Below, piece after piece: positions 39,510 to 52,200 of a stretch of 64,000 bases of DNA; the first letter of the stretch is position 1, and each line of letters starts with the position of its first letter. Origin of the DNA: Veronia nyctiphanis (GTDB lineage: Bacteria; Pseudomonadota; Gammaproteobacteria; Enterobacterales; Vibrionaceae); NCBI RefSeq assembly GCF_004116385.1, contig NZ_PEIB01000012.1:62001-126000 (forward strand), written 5' to 3'. Made by a program: the position numbers and the translations under genes. The notes beneath the pieces were generated by a model. The model was given only the letters and a program-made list of their open reading frames with translations. It did not search any database and was not told the DNA's origin.

Positions 39510-41670
39510 TCAGAGCGCACTGTACTTCTCCCGCATACGCTGGCGGACAATTTCAGCAATCGTGTTAAACAAAAACGTAAACGCAAACAGCGCAAACGCA
39601 GTCAGAAAAAGAACTCTGAAGTGAGAGCTGCCTACTTCGGATTCCGGCATTTCTATCGCAATATTGGCAGCAAGTGAACGCAGGCCTTCAAATACATTCA
39701 AATTCATTACCGGGTTATTGCCCGTCGCCATCAAGACAATCATGGTCTCGCCCACCGCTCGGCCAACCCCCATCATAATCGCCGCAAAAATACCGGGGCT
39801 TGCTGCAAGTAACACCACATTTCTCAATGTCTGCCAATGCGTTGCCCCTAAGGCCAGCGAACCATTAGTAAGGTGCCTAGGCACAGAGTAGATAGCGTCT
39901 TCTGCAATCGTGTAAATCGTCGGAACAATGGCAAACGCCATTGCAATACCAACAACCAGCGCGTTCCGCTGATCAAAGTTGATACCTAGGGAGAGCGTGA
40001 CAAAGGTGCTCGCATCGCTTTGCAGATAATGGTGTTCGATAAACGTGCCGCACTTGAAGGCAAGAAGTCCTGTTAATGCAATGACAGGAAGCAGCAGAAA
40101 CACATGCCCGCCGAGCCCCATCTTCTTGCGCAATGTTTTTGGCATTGCCCCCCAAAAAGCCCCGATGCTGACAAATACCAGAGGCAAGAGAGGAAACAGT
40201 AGCAACACCCCAATAAGGTTTTGCTCAACAATGGGTGCCAACCATAGACCCGCAAGGAAGCCAAGAATGACAGTAGGCAGCGCCTCCATCAGCTCAATAG
40301 TTGGCTTGATGGCCTTTCGTACCCCCGAGGCATCAGGTATGCCGTATATATCGCGCCACCGATAGCCAAAGGGATAGCGATAAACATTGAGAACAAGACA
40401 ACCTTGATGGTCCCAAAGAACATTGGGATAACACTTAACTTTACTTCAACGTCATCGTCTGCCGTCGTCGATTGCCAAACGAAAGCAGGTTCTGGGTAAT
40501 TCTCATACCATACTTTTTGCCAAAGCGAGCGCATACTGACTTCTGGGTGGGGGTTGTTAACGGCAAACAGTTCCCATTGCCCATTTTTTTCACTCACCAA
40601 GGTTTTCGACGATGCAGACAGGCCAATATGAGTGACGCCGGCCAGAGAAGGCAGTGCAAAGTGATCCGTTTTCTCGCTGGTCGCGTTCCACAGCGTCAAT
40701 GTTCCCTTATCATTGAGCACCACAAGTGACTTTCTATGTACCTCAGACTGAAGCGCAGCAATACTACCGTCGGCGTTAAACGTTCGGATTAGGGCTAAAT
40801 CTCGCGTTCCTTCTTTCAATACTTGAAACCACTGGCTGACCTGACCATCTTTTGACGTGACAATAACGGAGCTCGCACCGGGCAGCAAAGCGATACTGAC
40901 GGGTTCACTGCCAGTAAAACCATCAACAGGTACACTATCAGTGCGCTTTACCTGTGTATCTGAAATTTGATAACGCTCGATAGTATTGTTACGCAAAACA
41001 AACAGCACGCTGCCATCAGGTGTAATGACAAATTGCTTTACACCGGCTGCAGCAAGCGTACTTTTCAAAACCTCGCGACGCTTATCATGCGAACAATCAC
41101 AATGTGGCTGCCAACCTGTCCCGCAACAGTGAGTACATTTTGTTCAAGGCCAAAAGTGAGGGCAGAAACAGGGAGCCCTTCTTCTAACGAAGTATCAGGA
41201 AAAAAGGCACTAATATCAGGACGAAAGCTCGGAGAGTTCATCGATGATGACAGCTGGTGAAACACAACACGTCCATCTGTCTGCCCATAGGCGGTGATGT
41301 GATGTTTACCGGGCAAGCTGTAAAAGCTCGATGGCGTGTCTGTTAATGTAATTTCTTGCCGAGTGGTTGACGGAGAGAAAGGATCAAAAACAGCAAGCTG
41401 CCCCTGAGCGCTGTATCGGTAAACATACTTTTGATTGTTCTCAACACCGACATGCACAGTCTCACCCGGAAGAGATAAACTGTACGCAAGTTTTTGTTCC
41501 ACAGAGGCAGATTTGAGCAACGGCATCGTCACGGCAAACAGGTACACGAAAATAAGCAACAATAAGGCAAGGACAAATGTACCGCCCATCTTCACGGTCA
41601 CACTGGTCGCTCTGTCCTTAATTTGTCTTACCACATCTCCCTGATTTGTTAACTCTGCGGCGTCAGCCAT
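39510..41670 (-). CDS. pstC: Phosphate ABC transporter permease PstC with a propeller-like periplasmic domain, two frameshifts
   Basis: Corrected length 720 residues. TM1 at about 28-50 (GGTFVLALLLLIFVYLFAV). Residues about 70-400 hold roughly seven recurring strands-and-turns units such as AQGQLAVFDP, TDGRVVFHQ, PDGSVLFVL, KDGQVSQWF and DKGTLTLWNAT, resembling a WD40-type propeller. The permease core follows, with SLALGATHWQTLRNVVLLAA. Breaks: 41086-41088 (near VIVRIDKRREVLK) and the C-run 40322-40326 (near LMPRGVRKAIKPTIELM). Head of the pst operon, under a Pho box. Confidence 0.92.
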
Positions 41671-41700
41671 TCATACCTCAGCACATTTTCTCAGCCGATC

Positions 41701-41734
41701 ATAATATGACTTTTTGATGACATATATGTTACAG
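41701..41734 (-). promoter_or_regulatory. Pho box and -10 of the pstC operon
   Basis: On the minus strand 41716-41734 reads CTGTAAC ATAT ATGTCATC, two 7-bp TG-containing repeats separated by four A/T bases, close to the PhoB box (CTGTCAT-N4-CTGTCAC). A TATTAT -10 lies 9 bp downstream (41701-41706), the spacing expected for PhoB-activated promoters. Confidence 0.75.
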
Positions 41735-41908
41735 CGCTCATTTTTTTATTATTTCTGTCAATTGTAATAAAAATGAAATGCACACTTACTAACCTCCCGA
41801 CGTTGATGGAAGACACAGTTTAATGCTCCTTTATCATGCAGTAGTAGACAGGGATTTGAGGGACTTCAATAATAAACCTCCCCCCAACAACACTGTCCGA
41901 GGTTAGCG

Positions 41909-42421
41909 ATGAAACAACTGGTTGTAACATTTATAGGTCCCGATCGGGCCGGTTTGGTAGACCAGATCTCCAATGTCATTTTTGTTCACCACGCCAGCTG
42001 GCAAGCAAGTAGCTTGTCGAACCTCGCTGGTATGTTCACCGGTATTATTTTGGTTCAGGTATCTGAAAACCAATTTAATCCTCTTTGTGACGCTCTCTCA
42101 CAAATCGATGGTCTCGACGTAATGATCAGTGAAGGTGCAGAGCAATCTTCTACCATGCATCAAGCCTGTTCGTTATCTGTTACAGGAAACGACCGCCCGG
42201 GTATTGTTCAGGAAGTGAGCAGAGCCTTGGCAACGTTTGGCATCAATATCAGCAAAATGGAAACCCACGCGCAGAGCGCCGCGAATGCAGGTACCATGAT
42301 TTTCCTTGCACAGTTCAAACTGACGATGCCGACATCGGTATCAGAAAGTGACTTACAAGAAGCACTTGAGGCACTGTCAGACGATCTGATCGTGGAGTTT
42401 GACCAAGAAGAAAGTCAGTGA
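41909..42421 (+). CDS. GcvR-like double ACT-domain protein
   Basis: 170 residues composed of two ACT domains (about 1-80, QLVVTFIGPDRAGLVDQISN; about 90-165, CSLSVTGNDRPGIVQEVSRA), as in GcvR, the glycine-cleavage repressor partner. Ligand and function here are unknown. GAGG precedes the ATG. It stands 19 bp before ppk, so it may be co-transcribed with the polyphosphate genes. Confidence 0.85.
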   Translation: MKQLVVTFIGPDRAGLVDQISNVIFVHHASWQASSLSNLAGMFTGIILVQVSENQFNPLCDALSQIDGLDVMISEGAEQSSTMHQACSLSVTGNDRPGIVQEVSRALATFGINISKMETHAQSAANAGTMIFLAQFKLTMPTSVSESDLQEALEALSDDLIVEFDQEESQ

Positions 42422-42440
42422 TTAGGAAAAACAAAAAACA

Positions 42441-44552
42441 ATGAGCGTCGACAAGTACTATATCGATAAAGAATTAAGCTGGTTATCTTTTAACGAACGG
42501 GTACTGCAAGAAGCCGCAGACAGAACCGTACCTATTATCGAGCGGGTACGGTTTTTAGGAATATTCTCAAGTAACCTTGATGAGTTTTATCAAGTCAGAT
42601 TTGCTGATATAAAGCGCCGCATCATCATCAACGAAGCGCAGGGTGGTGACAACTCCGCGAAAGAACTTCTGGCCAAAGTTCAGGAAAAGATCCTCAAGTT
42701 AAATCAGGATTTTGATCATCTGTATAATGAAATACTGCTCGAAATGGCCCGACGACATATCTTCTTAGTGAATGAACGTCAGCTAACTGAATATCAGCAA
42801 ACCTGGCTCAAAAAGTTCTTCCGCAGTGAGCTTTTGCCACATATCACGCCGATCATGCTGACTGACGATATGGACGTGCTGTCTTTCCTTAAAGATGCGA
42901 ATTCATATCTCACCGTTACCCTGAAAAAAGAAGGTGAAGCGCCCAAATACGCGCTTATCGAAATCCCAACGGATGATGTTGAACGGTTCATCAAAGTGCC
43001 AGAGCCTAAAGGACGCCGCCGTAGAAAAACCATCATTTTGCTCGACAACATTATTCGCCTCTGCCTAGATGAAATTTTCCGCGGCTTCTTTGACTATGAC
43101 ACCGTTGAAGCCTATGCGATGAAAATGACGCGTGACGCAGAATATGACCTGACGAATGAAGTTGATCATAGTCTGCTTGAAAACATGTCAGACAGCCTTG
43201 ACCAGCGCCTAACTGCACTCCCGGTGCGTTTTGTTTATCAGCGTGACATGCCGAAAGATATGATCACAAAGCTGACAAAAATGCTCAAAATTTCCGACTA
43301 CGACAGTGTACTCCCGGGTGCTCGCTACCATAATTTCCGTGACTTTATTGGCTTCCCGAATGTCGGGATGCGTTACCTCGAAAATCCATCGCTACCGCCA
43401 ATCGAGTCCGCTGACTTCCAGCTCTACGATAACGCCTTTGATGCGATACGAAATCGTGATGTATTGCTTTACTACCCGTATCATACCTTCAGACATATGA
43501 CTGAATTCGTGCGTCAGGCGTCGTTTGATCCCAAAGTACGAAGTATTCGAATCAATATATATCGTGTCGCGAAAAACAGCCGGATCATTAACTCGATGAT
43601 CGACGCGGCGAATAACGGAAAACGCGTCACTGTTGTCGTTGAACTGCAGGCTCGTTTCGATGAAGAAGCGAATATTGAGTGGGCGCGCGTCCTGACTGAT
43701 GCTGGCGTCAAGGTAGTTTTCGGTGCTCCGGGCTTAAAGATCCACTCTAAGCTTTGCTTGATCACTCGACGTGAAGAAGGCGGTGTGCGCGAATACGCAC
43801 ACATAGGCACAGGTAACTTTCACGAGAAAACCGCACGTATCTACACTGATTTCTCGCTATTTACCGCAGAACAGCCCATCACATCTGAAGTTCGTCAGGT
43901 CTTCGATTTCATCGAAAATCCGTATAAACCGGCTAAATTCCGACACCTGTTGGTCTCTCCACGCAACGCTCGCACACGCATCTACAAACTGATTGAGCGT
44001 GAAATTGAACATGCAAAAGCCAAGCGTAAAGCAGGAATTACTCTCAAAGTAAATAACCTCGTCGATAAAGGGCTGGTTTCGATGCTTTATAAAGCCAGTA
44101 GTGAGGGGGTGAAAATTCGGATGATTATTCGCGGTATGTGTTCATTGGTACCGGGGATCAAAGGCGTCAGTCAGAACATCAAAGCCATCAGTATTGTTGA
44201 CCGCTTTTTGGAGCACCCGCGAGTATTCGCTTTTGAAAATGGCGGCGAGAGGGATATATATATTTCTTCTGCCGACTGGATGACGCGAAACATCGATAAT
44301 CGTATCGAAGTTGCCACACCAATTCGCGATGAGCGTCTAAAAGACAGGATCATGGACATTCTTGAATTGCAGTTTGCCGATCGTGCCAAAGCTCGCGTTC
44401 TCGACAAAGACATGTCAAATAACTACGTTAAACGCGGAAATCGCAAAAAAATTCGTTCACAGATCGAAATTTACGATTACCTTAGACATGTAGAGAGACA
44501 AGAAAAACGTCTGGTGGAAAAGCAAAGAAATGATCGAAACGACGACAACTGA
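42441..44552 (+). CDS. ppk1: Polyphosphate kinase 1
   Basis: Reversibly makes polyphosphate from ATP. 703 residues, full length. N-terminal domain with [15 protein letters not shown], and the C-terminal PLD-like domains with [16 protein letters not shown] and the catalytic histidine in [20 protein letters not shown]. Its last 23 bases overlap ppx, so translation is probably coupled. Confidence 0.98.
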   Translation: MSVDKYYIDKELSWLSFNERVLQEAADRTVPIIERVRFLGIFSSNLDEFYQVRFADIKRRIIINEAQGGDNSAKELLAKVQEKILKLNQDFDHLYNEILLEMARRHIFLVNERQLTEYQQTWLKKFFRSELLPHITPIMLTDDMDVLSFLKDANSYLTVTLKKEGEAPKYALIEIPTDDVERFIKVPEPKGRRRRKTIILLDNIIRLCLDEIFRGFFDYDTVEAYAMKMTRDAEYDLTNEVDHSLLENMSDSLDQRLTALPVRFVYQRDMPKDMITKLTKMLKISDYDSVLPGARYHNFRDFIGFPNVGMRYLENPSLPPIESADFQLYDNAFDAIRNRDVLLYYPYHTFRHMTEFVRQASFDPKVRSIRINIYRVAKNSRIINSMIDAANNGKRVTVVVELQARFDEEANIEWARVLTDAGVKVVFGAPGLKIHSKLCLITRREEGGVREYAHIGTGNFHEKTARIYTDFSLFTAEQPITSEVRQVFDFIENPYKPAKFRHLLVSPRNARTRIYKLIEREIEHAKAKRKAGITLKVNNLVDKGLVSMLYKASSEGVKIRMIIRGMCSLVPGIKGVSQNIKAISIVDRFLEHPRVFAFENGGERDIYISSADWMTRNIDNRIEVATPIRDERLKDRIMDILELQFADRAKARVLDKDMSNNYVKRGNRKKIRSQIEIYDYLRHVERQEKRLVEKQRNDRNDDN

Positions 44553-46074
44553 ACGTCCCCGTGAAATCGCAGCGATAGATCTGGGTTCCAACAGCTTTCA
44601 TATGGTGGTTGCCCGTGTCGTCGGGCAAGGACTGCAAATTGTAAGCAGACACAAACAACGAGTCCGGCTTGGCGCCGGGCTCGACGCACAAAATAACCTC
44701 GATAACGCTTCTATTACCCGCGGTGTGGAATGCCTTGCCATGTTTTCAGAGCGCCTGAAAGGGTTCGACCCTGAAAATGTGCGAGTGGCGGCTACCCACA
44801 CTCTGCGGCAAGCTGCCAATGCGCACGTATTTCTTAAACGTGCTGAAACCGTCTTCCCTTATCCGATTGAAGTGATCCCCGGTGAAGAAGAAGCTCGCCT
44901 GATCTATCTCGGCGTCAGCCACACTCAACCCGGCGAGGGGAAAAGACTGATCGTCGATATCGGCGGGGGCAGTACCGAGCTAGTCATTGGCAGTGAGTTT
45001 GAACCGTCACAGCTCACCAGTAAACACATGGGATGCGTCAGTTACAACCAACGCTATTTCCAGAAGGGAAAAATAACGCCGAAAAACTTCGCCGCTGCTG
45101 AGTTATCAGCAGAAGGTAAGCTCGAGAGCATCGCTCAGAATTACATCAAAAAAGGCTGGGATTCAGCAGTTGGCTCATCAGGTACCATCAAAGCCATCAA
45201 AGAAGTCATTATCTCCATGGGTTTTGACGACGGTGAAATAACCAAAAAGCGACTAGAACTGATCATCGAGAAGTTATTGGTATTCAAATACGTCGATGAG
45301 ATTAAATTGCCGGGATTACCTGAAGAACGCATTCCTGTTTTCGCTGCGGGCGTGGCCATTTTATCTGGTGTGTTTAGAGCGCTGAAAATTGAAAAGATGG
45401 TGTTCTCGGATGCAGCATTGCGAGAGGGCTTGCTCTACGAAATGGAAGACAGGTTCCAGCACTCTGATATTCGTGGACGCACAGCGGGCGATCTGGCATC
45501 CAGATATCATGTCGATCTGGAACATGCCGCAAGAGTTCAACTCATGGCATCAGACCTTTACGCCCAATGCGAACCCAACCCAAGTACCAAGAAAGCTGAG
45601 CTCGGCGTTCTGCTTAACTGGGCTGCGTTGTTGCATGAAGTCGGACTGAGTATCTCTCATTCCGGTTTCCACAAGCATTCCGCGTATATCCTGCAGAATA
45701 CTAACCTCCCCGGCTTTAATCAGGAACAGCAGACGGTTCTGGTATCATTAACACGCTTCCACCGCAAGTCGCTTAAACTTCATGAAATGCCGGAATTGGT
45801 TCTCTTCAAACCCAAGCAGCTTCATCCCTTGATCAGAGCCATTCGTCTTGCCTGTGTCTTGAACGTTCAACGCACTGACGAACCGCTGCCAGACGTTACT
45901 CTGGACGCAGATGATAAAGACTGGACCCTGACCTTCCCGTCAGGATGGTTGAGTGACAACAGACTGCTGGCAGCCGATTTGGAAACAGAACAAGATTACT
46001 GGACATCAGCAGGTTGGAGCCTGTCGATTGCAGAAGCCATCTCGGATGATATAGAAAGCGAAAAAGATCAATAA
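44530..46074 (+). CDS. ppx: Exopolyphosphatase / pppGpp phosphohydrolase
   Basis: Releases phosphate from polyphosphate ends. 514 residues. Actin-like fold motifs [34 protein letters not shown] and [16 protein letters not shown], then a C-terminal HD-like domain ([20 protein letters not shown]). Start at 44530 lies inside ppk. Confidence 0.97.
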   Translation: MIETTTTERPREIAAIDLGSNSFHMVVARVVGQGLQIVSRHKQRVRLGAGLDAQNNLDNASITRGVECLAMFSERLKGFDPENVRVAATHTLRQAANAHVFLKRAETVFPYPIEVIPGEEEARLIYLGVSHTQPGEGKRLIVDIGGGSTELVIGSEFEPSQLTSKHMGCVSYNQRYFQKGKITPKNFAAAELSAEGKLESIAQNYIKKGWDSAVGSSGTIKAIKEVIISMGFDDGEITKKRLELIIEKLLVFKYVDEIKLPGLPEERIPVFAAGVAILSGVFRALKIEKMVFSDAALREGLLYEMEDRFQHSDIRGRTAGDLASRYHVDLEHAARVQLMASDLYAQCEPNPSTKKAELGVLLNWAALLHEVGLSISHSGFHKHSAYILQNTNLPGFNQEQQTVLVSLTRFHRKSLKLHEMPELVLFKPKQLHPLIRAIRLACVLNVQRTDEPLPDVTLDADDKDWTLTFPSGWLSDNRLLAADLETEQDYWTSAGWSLSIAEAISDDIESEKDQ

Positions 46075-46097
46075 GATTGAAGCACACTCAGAATACA

Positions 46098-46122
46098 AAA
46101 AAGCCCGTTATACGGGCTTTTT
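46098..46122. terminator. Bidirectional terminator between ppx and pstS
   Basis: Stem aaaaagcccgt / acgggcttttt with a 3-base loop (tat). Serves convergent ppx (plus) and pstS (minus). Confidence 0.92.
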
Positions 46123-46127
46123 ACGTT

Positions 46128-47099
46128 TTAGTCAGTGCGCTTTTCCAACCCTAACTCATCAAGCTGTTGATGAATCAACGCATCTGGCAACGCTACCAGT
46201 CCGTCCTGACGGACCAACGCCTGGCCACCAGCCGAGAAAACTAGCCTTAAAAATTCAGCCTCAACAGGTGGTAAGGGTTTCCCAGGGACTTTATTCAGGT
46301 AGATGTATAGATAACGAGCAAGAGGATATTCGCCGCTGGTGACATGCTGGGTACCCGCAGGCACAAACTTGTCACCGCGGTTTTTAGCCAGTGGCACCAT
46401 ACGCACACCCGCCGTCTTGTAACCCGCCCCTGCATAACCGATAGCACCCAATGAACTGGCTACCGATTCAACAACCGACGAAGAGCCCGGCTGCTCATTC
46501 ACATCATTACGAAAGTCGCCCCGACAGAGAGCGCGACTTTTAAAATACCCGTAAGTGCCTGACACGGAATTACGGCCGAAACGCTGGATATCTCTGCGCT
46601 GCCAACTCCCCGTCATCCCAAGCTCTCCCCAGCTCTCGTACTTACGGTTTTTGCCGCAGCGCAGGGTCTCTGAAAACATGGCATCAACCTGAGCAAGGCT
46701 TAACCCAGTAATAGGGTTATCCTGATGAACATATATCGCCATCGCATCGATCGCGACCTTGAGTTCAACAGGAGGATAACCATAACGTTCCTCGAACGCT
46801 TCTCGCTCACCCGTGCGCATAGGACGGCTCATAGTGCCAAGCTGTGCCGTGGACTCAATCAGAGCAGGTGCTGCGGTGGAAGAACCTGACGCCTGAATCT
46901 GTACATTCACATTGGGATAGTGACGCTCAAACGCGCTACTCCAATTGATGACCAGGTTCGACAAGGTATCAGAGCCAACAATCGATAGGTTGCCGTAAAG
47001 CCCCTGCACCCGCTGGTATTCATCTTTATGATGCGCAAAAACGGCAGTGGAGAAGACCACCGCAGCTACAGTGAGTGTAAACGCGACGCTTTTCAGCAT
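46128..47099 (-). CDS. pstS: Phosphate-binding periplasmic protein (PstS family)
   Basis: 323 residues. Signal peptide ends near residue 22 ([14 protein letters not shown]). PstS-type phosphate contacts are seen in [28 protein letters not shown] and [16 protein letters not shown]. It overlaps phoR by 7 bp, so it belongs to a phoB-phoR-pstS operon; the pstCAB permease genes lie 5 kb away on the same strand. Confidence 0.9.
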   Translation of the reverse strand: MLKSVAFTLTVAAVVFSTAVFAHHKDEYQRVQGLYGNLSIVGSDTLSNLVINWSSAFERHYPNVNVQIQASGSSTAAPALIESTAQLGTMSRPMRTGEREAFEERYGYPPVELKVAIDAMAIYVHQDNPITGLSLAQVDAMFSETLRCGKNRKYESWGELGMTGSWQRRDIQRFGRNSVSGTYGYFKSRALCRGDFRNDVNEQPGSSSVVESVASSLGAIGYAGAGYKTAGVRMVPLAKNRGDKFVPAGTQHVTSGEYPLARYLYIYLNKVPGKPLPPVEAEFLRLVFSAGGQALVRQDGLVALPDALIHQQLDELGLEKRTD

Positions 47100-48388
47100 C
47101 TTAATCGCTCCGGCAAGGTAAATGAGAACATACTCCCCTCGCCGACTTTACTGGTGATTTCCAGATTGGATTCGTGATGCCCTAGAGCATGCTTAACAAT
47201 GGCTAGCCCCAGACCACTGCCCCCCGTTTCACGGGAGCGCGCTTTGTCGACGCGGTAGAAACGCTCAGTCAGGCGGTCAATATGCTGAGGTGCAATCCCC
47301 TCACCACTGTCAATGACTTCAAGACGAGGGCCGTTCGCAGTATCAAACCATTTCACATTGACGGCAGCACCTGCTGGTGTGTGTTTGACCGCGTTATATA
47401 CCAGATTCGAAATCGCACTGCGCAGCTGATCATCGTCACCATAGACTTTGAGTTTGTTATCGACATCAAAGTTCAGCGTATGGTCATGCTCTCCACTCAG
47501 TGTCTGCGCTTCTTTTTGCAGCACATCAAGCATCGCCGGAACGTCCACAATATGGTCAAGTTCAAGCTTGGCGGAAGCCTCAATTTTCGATAGCGTAAGC
47601 AGCTGGTTAACCAGAGATTCCATCCTCGTCAGCTGCTCTGTCATTACGCCATGCGCCTTGTCCCACATCGGTCCAACCATCATCTCAGGGTCTTCCGACA
47701 TTTCCAGATAACCCCGTAACACCGTCATTGGAGTGCGCAGTTCATGTGATACGTTGGCAAAGAAATTACGACGCATCCCTTCCAGCTGTTTGAGCTGAGT
47801 AACATCACGCACAACCATCAGGTATTCGCCTTCTGCGTAAGGCATGGTCCGGAATTCAAGAGTAGAGGCGGCATTGACTGGCGAGCGCATTTCGAGCGCA
47901 TGGTCAAAATCGGACGCAGAGAGGTAGCTGATAAATTCAGGGGTCCGAATAAGGTTACCGATATACTGCCCGGCATCAGACGGCATGCGAAGCCCCAGAA
48001 GCTCTTCTGCCAGCTTGTTACACCAAACTATAGATCCGTCATAGTCATACACCACAACGGCATCAGGTAACGATTCTGCACCATTCCTGAAACGGCGAAT
48101 AAGGTTAGCAAGGTCTTGTCTGCGGCGACGGTTGCGTTTTTGAAGGCGGTAAATGCCACTAAATAGTGGCACCCAGCTTCCCGCGCCGGAAGGCGGTGTC
48201 AAACTACGCTCTTTCCAAAGCCAGTCAGAAAGCTTCAGCTGATGATAGAAATTCCAGAAAAGTACAACAACACTGGCGAGCAGTAACCACCAGGCTAAGT
48301 TCCCCACCAGCAGGCCAATACCTACCCAGGGCAAATAAAAAAAAGCCAGCTCCAGAGCCAGCTTTTTCCAAGTCAGTCGTTCGACCAT
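47093..48388 (-). CDS. phoR: Phosphate regulon sensor kinase PhoR
   Basis: 431 residues. Two N-terminal membrane helices (about 10-47), a PAS domain (about 95-190), the HisKA box [20 protein letters not shown] with the phospho-accepting histidine, and HATPase motifs [23 protein letters not shown] and [14 protein letters not shown]. 58 bp after phoB. Confidence 0.97.
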   Translation of the reverse strand: MVERLTWKKLALELAFFYLPWVGIGLLVGNLAWWLLLASVVVLFWNFYHQLKLSDWLWKERSLTPPSGAGSWVPLFSGIYRLQKRNRRRRQDLANLIRRFRNGAESLPDAVVVYDYDGSIVWCNKLAEELLGLRMPSDAGQYIGNLIRTPEFISYLSASDFDHALEMRSPVNAASTLEFRTMPYAEGEYLMVVRDVTQLKQLEGMRRNFFANVSHELRTPMTVLRGYLEMSEDPEMMVGPMWDKAHGVMTEQLTRMESLVNQLLTLSKIEASAKLELDHIVDVPAMLDVLQKEAQTLSGEHDHTLNFDVDNKLKVYGDDDQLRSAISNLVYNAVKHTPAGAAVNVKWFDTANGPRLEVIDSGEGIAPQHIDRLTERFYRVDKARSRETGGSGLGLAIVKHALGHHESNLEITSKVGEGSMFSFTLPERLRC

Positions 48389-48446
48389 GCATTACTCCAT
48401 ATGCTGCGACAACGTTTGCGCAGCAAAAAACACGTTGAGCGCAAAC

Positions 48447-49136
48447 CTATACTCGGGTAGAAAAACGATACCCCGCACCGCGAACAGTTTGAACAAGCTT
48501 ATCATGTCCTTCACTTTCCAGTGCTTTTCTCAGTCGACGAATGTGAACATCAACAGTTCGGTCTTCAACGTACACATTGGTACCCCAGACGTTGTTGAGC
48601 AGTTGTTCACGGCTGTAAACACGCTCCTGATGCGTCATGAAGAAGTGCAGCATTTTGAATTCCGTCGGCCCCATGTCCAGCGGTCTTTCATTGGCTGTTA
48701 CACGGTGAGAAACCGGGTCCAGTTTCAAGCCTTGTACGTCAATCACATCATCCAGTGATGTCGGCGACACACGGCGCATTACCGCTTTCAGACGCGCCAT
48801 CAGCTCTTTAGGCGAGAAAGGCTTGGTGATGTAATCATCAGCACCCACTTCCAGACCGCGAACTTTATCTTCTTCTTCTCCGCGCGCTGTCAACATAACA
48901 AGCGGGATCTGGCGTGTCAGCTCATCGCGCTTCAGGTGCTTAATCAAATTAATACCAGAGCCACCAGGCAGCATCCAGTCAATCAGAATCAGTTCAGGGT
49001 AAGGTTCGCAGATTTTTTCAAGTGCGCTGTTATAGTCATCAGCCTCAACTGCTTCGTATCCCTTTTGTTCCAGAACAAAACACAACATCTCTCGGATTGG
49101 TGCTTCGTCTTCTACGACAAGTATCCTTCTAGCCAT
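48447..49136 (-). CDS. phoB: Phosphate regulon response regulator PhoB
   Basis: OmpR-type regulator. ATG 49136 gives the canonical [18 protein letters not shown] (229 residues); ATG 49190 would place 18 extra residues inside the promoter and is rejected. Receiver aspartate near residue 53 in [13 protein letters not shown], and a C-terminal winged helix ending [13 protein letters not shown]. Head of phoB-phoR-pstS, behind Pho boxes. Confidence 0.97.
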   Translation of the reverse strand: MARRILVVEDEAPIREMLCFVLEQKGYEAVEADDYNSALEKICEPYPELILIDWMLPGGSGINLIKHLKRDELTRQIPLVMLTARGEEEDKVRGLEVGADDYITKPFSPKELMARLKAVMRRVSPTSLDDVIDVQGLKLDPVSHRVTANERPLDMGPTEFKMLHFFMTHQERVYSREQLLNNVWGTNVYVEDRTVDVHIRRLRKALESEGHDKLVQTVRGAGYRFSTRV

Positions 49137-49176
49137 TTTCAATTTTACCCAACAAGCCAAACATATCTGGGACGCC

Positions 49177-49210
49177 ATTATGTGATTCAATTATGACACT
49201 TTTGTGACTT
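49177..49210 (-). promoter_or_regulatory. phoB promoter with tandem Pho-box repeats
   Basis: The minus strand reads AAGTCAC-AAAA-GTGTCAT (49193-49210) and then AATT-GAATCAC (49182-49192): three 7-bp repeats at 11-bp spacing, the PhoB geometry. CATAAT (49177-49182) is a probable -10. Predicts autoregulation by PhoB. Confidence 0.78.
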
Positions 49211-49243
49211 TTGACCATAAATGCAACTCATTTTACGTTTCAG

Positions 49244-52200
49244 TTATTTGACAGTGCTGTCAATCATTCTAGCTTCCCGGATCCGGACCTGACTGACCCC
49301 TCCGCCCAGTGATTCAACGGCCACCTGCGTACCTATTCGTTCGACCAAGGTACCAACGTGAGAAATCACACCAATCTGCCGACCATCAGCCTGTAAAGTA
49401 TCTAGGCACGCCAGCGCCATCTCAAGGCTGTCAGGGTCAAGTGTACCAAAGCCTTCATCGATAAACAGGGAGCCAAGCAGACGGCTGTCAGCAGCCAGTG
49501 AAGCCAGCGCTAATGCCAAAGCCAACGAGGCGAGGAAACTCTCACCGCCGGAGAGAGACTCAACACTTCGAACCTCATCCCCCATATCATGATCGACCAC
49601 CTGCAAGGCCAGCGGGCTACCTGGTACCGTTTGCAGGGCATAACGCGGCGCAAGATCCTGAAGATGGACATTGGCGGCCAGCACCAGTTGCTGTAGCGTC
49701 AGAGACTGAGCGAGATTACGGAATTTACTGCCAGTGGCTGAGCCAATAAGTTCAGAGAGTTTGAGCCAAAGTTCTGTCTGCCCTTGCTGCATTTCAAGCG
49801 ATTCTAGCAAGCTACCTGCTTGCTTCTCCGCCTCTTCACCGTTAGCCAGCGCCTGACGAGCAGTGAAGATTTGCTCTTCAAACCCTGATTTTTCTGATTG
49901 CCAATCGATCCGCTGTCGATCCGCACTTTCCGCATCGTTCAAATCACCATTTTCAGTCAGCCAACATAGTGATTGGTTGTATCATTTTCCAAATTGACGA
50001 GTTGCTGTTGACGCTCAGCGACCAGAGTGATGGCAGCATGAACATTTTGATCCAGTCCGGCCAACGCTTTACGTTCCTCATCAACCCATTCAGGCGTTTT
50101 GCTGAGTAGCTGCATCAGCGCGGATTCAGTCAATTCAAACGACTTTTGCCAGTTAAGCCAACGATGAACGATTTCCCGGTGTGACTGCCCTTGCTGCTTG
50201 ATTTGTTCAGTCACAGAAGCCAACGAGGCGGTATTTGCCGCTCGCTGCTCTGCCAGCAGATTACATCTCTGAGTCTGTGCTTTGAGCTCTGATTCAGCAT
50301 CTTCACGTTGCTTTTTCAAACGTGCCTCAAAGCCCTGCAAATCTTCTTCCTGTACCCATTGTCTTCGTTCTGACGATTTACCGTCCAGTTCGGTTTGAAG
50401 CGCCTGTCGCTGCTTATTGCTCTCATTGACTTGCCCTGAGAGCGAAGACAGCTGCTGTTGAAGCGCAGCAATCTCGGGTTGCAGTCCGGTCAGTTGCTGA
50501 GTAATCGTTTTGTGTTGTTCATCCAAAGTGCGGAAGTGGGCGATTTTCTGTTTCATCGTCACCACGTATTGCTCTGCGCCATACTGATTGAGCATCGCCT
50601 GCCAACTATCATCGCCCAGCAATTCATTCAGTGCATGATGACGAGACGTCACCTGCTCACCAGCACTGCTTGCCAATGTGCGTTGCGCGTCGAGGCGTTC
50701 CCGGCACTGGGTTTCACTTTGCTCTACCTCGTGGCGTTCCTTTTGAAGCTGCTGCTCGAAACGCTGCAAAGATTCAAGACTTTCACGCTGCTGGCGAATT
50801 TGCCTGAAAGATACCTCGCGCGATTCGATGGTTTTGTAGAGTTCTTCCGTTTTCTGGGCATGCTCGACACCCTGACGCTGCATCTCAGTTAACCAATCTG
50901 AAAGCTGTTCAGCATTGAGGTTATCAGTCAGTAAATGTTCACATCCGAATTCATACAAGGGCGAGGTCAGGCTTTCCCGAATTTGTTGTTCAATGTAATG
51001 AAGCTCAGCCAGTGGTTGTTCCAGCTTTGAAAGGTGATGCTCTGACTCAGCGTATTGCTGAGCAACAAAACGTTTTTTACCGTCTAGCTGACGAAGTTCT
51101 TCTTGAAGAACTTGCAGGCGGTGACGTTGGCTTTGTAACACCCCCTCTACCACCGGATGATTCTCTGCGTAAGGGTGATGTTCTGAACCACATAGCGGAC
51201 AAGGATCACCGTCTTGCAGTTCGGCACGGAATTCACTGAGATTTACAATGCTGAGGCTCTGATTGTAGGCATGTTCCGCTTCCTCGTACTGCACCGCCTT
51301 TTGCGCAATGACAGGCTCCAGCTCTTTCAGTGCCCGTTCAGATTCGACCAAAACCTGTTGGAATCGGGTTTTATCCGCATCAAGTCGGGCTTTATCAGTG
51401 AGAACCGATTGCCATTTCTGACCACTCATCTGCAGTTGACGGCGCTTCTCAAGCTCTATTTGTAGGCCGTTAAAACGCTCTAAATCCTGCTGATGCTGAC
51501 GCTCCAGCTCCTCTGGCTGCAGAGAAGAAAGAGCCGCTTCCACGGCCTGTTTTTCTTTGGTCACGGCAAGCTGGTGACAATCAGCTTCTGTCAATTGCAT
51601 GGTAATTTGTTGTTGCAGCGACGTGAGATGACGAATTTCACGCTCAGCACCATCAAGGTTTTCGCGTGCAGCCAGATACTGCTCAAGATTATCGAACAGG
51701 GGCTGATATTGTTCAGCGACCTGTGCAAAGTCACCGTACTGTTCAAGCTCGCGTTGGATTTGGTGTTGCTGGCTGGTCAGTTGAGCCTGACGTTTATCAA
51801 GGTCATCGTGCTCAGCGTTGGCCTGATTGTAACTGGAGGTCACGGAATGCGATTGCGACAAGACCTGAGACAGCTGCGACGTCAGCGCCTGAATTTCTGT
51901 ATCTAACGCAGCAGCCCGACGAATACGTGGCTCAGCGTCTTCCCAGCTGATTTCACTCTCCGCAAGCATTTTTTCTGCTGCTGCCTTCGCTTGCTCAGCA
52001 GCCTTGGTGTCATTTTCTAACACAGCCACAGCCGACTCTTTATCAGCGGCTATTTTCTTGAGCTGTGTCAGCGATAATTCCGTTTGTTGAAGCTGGATGA
52101 AATCAGCCCGCGCAGGCTGCACTTTATCGAGAAGCCCAAGTTCGTCACGACGGGGAGACGCTTCTTCCAACGCCTGTTGCGCCGCTTGCTGCCCTTCTCT

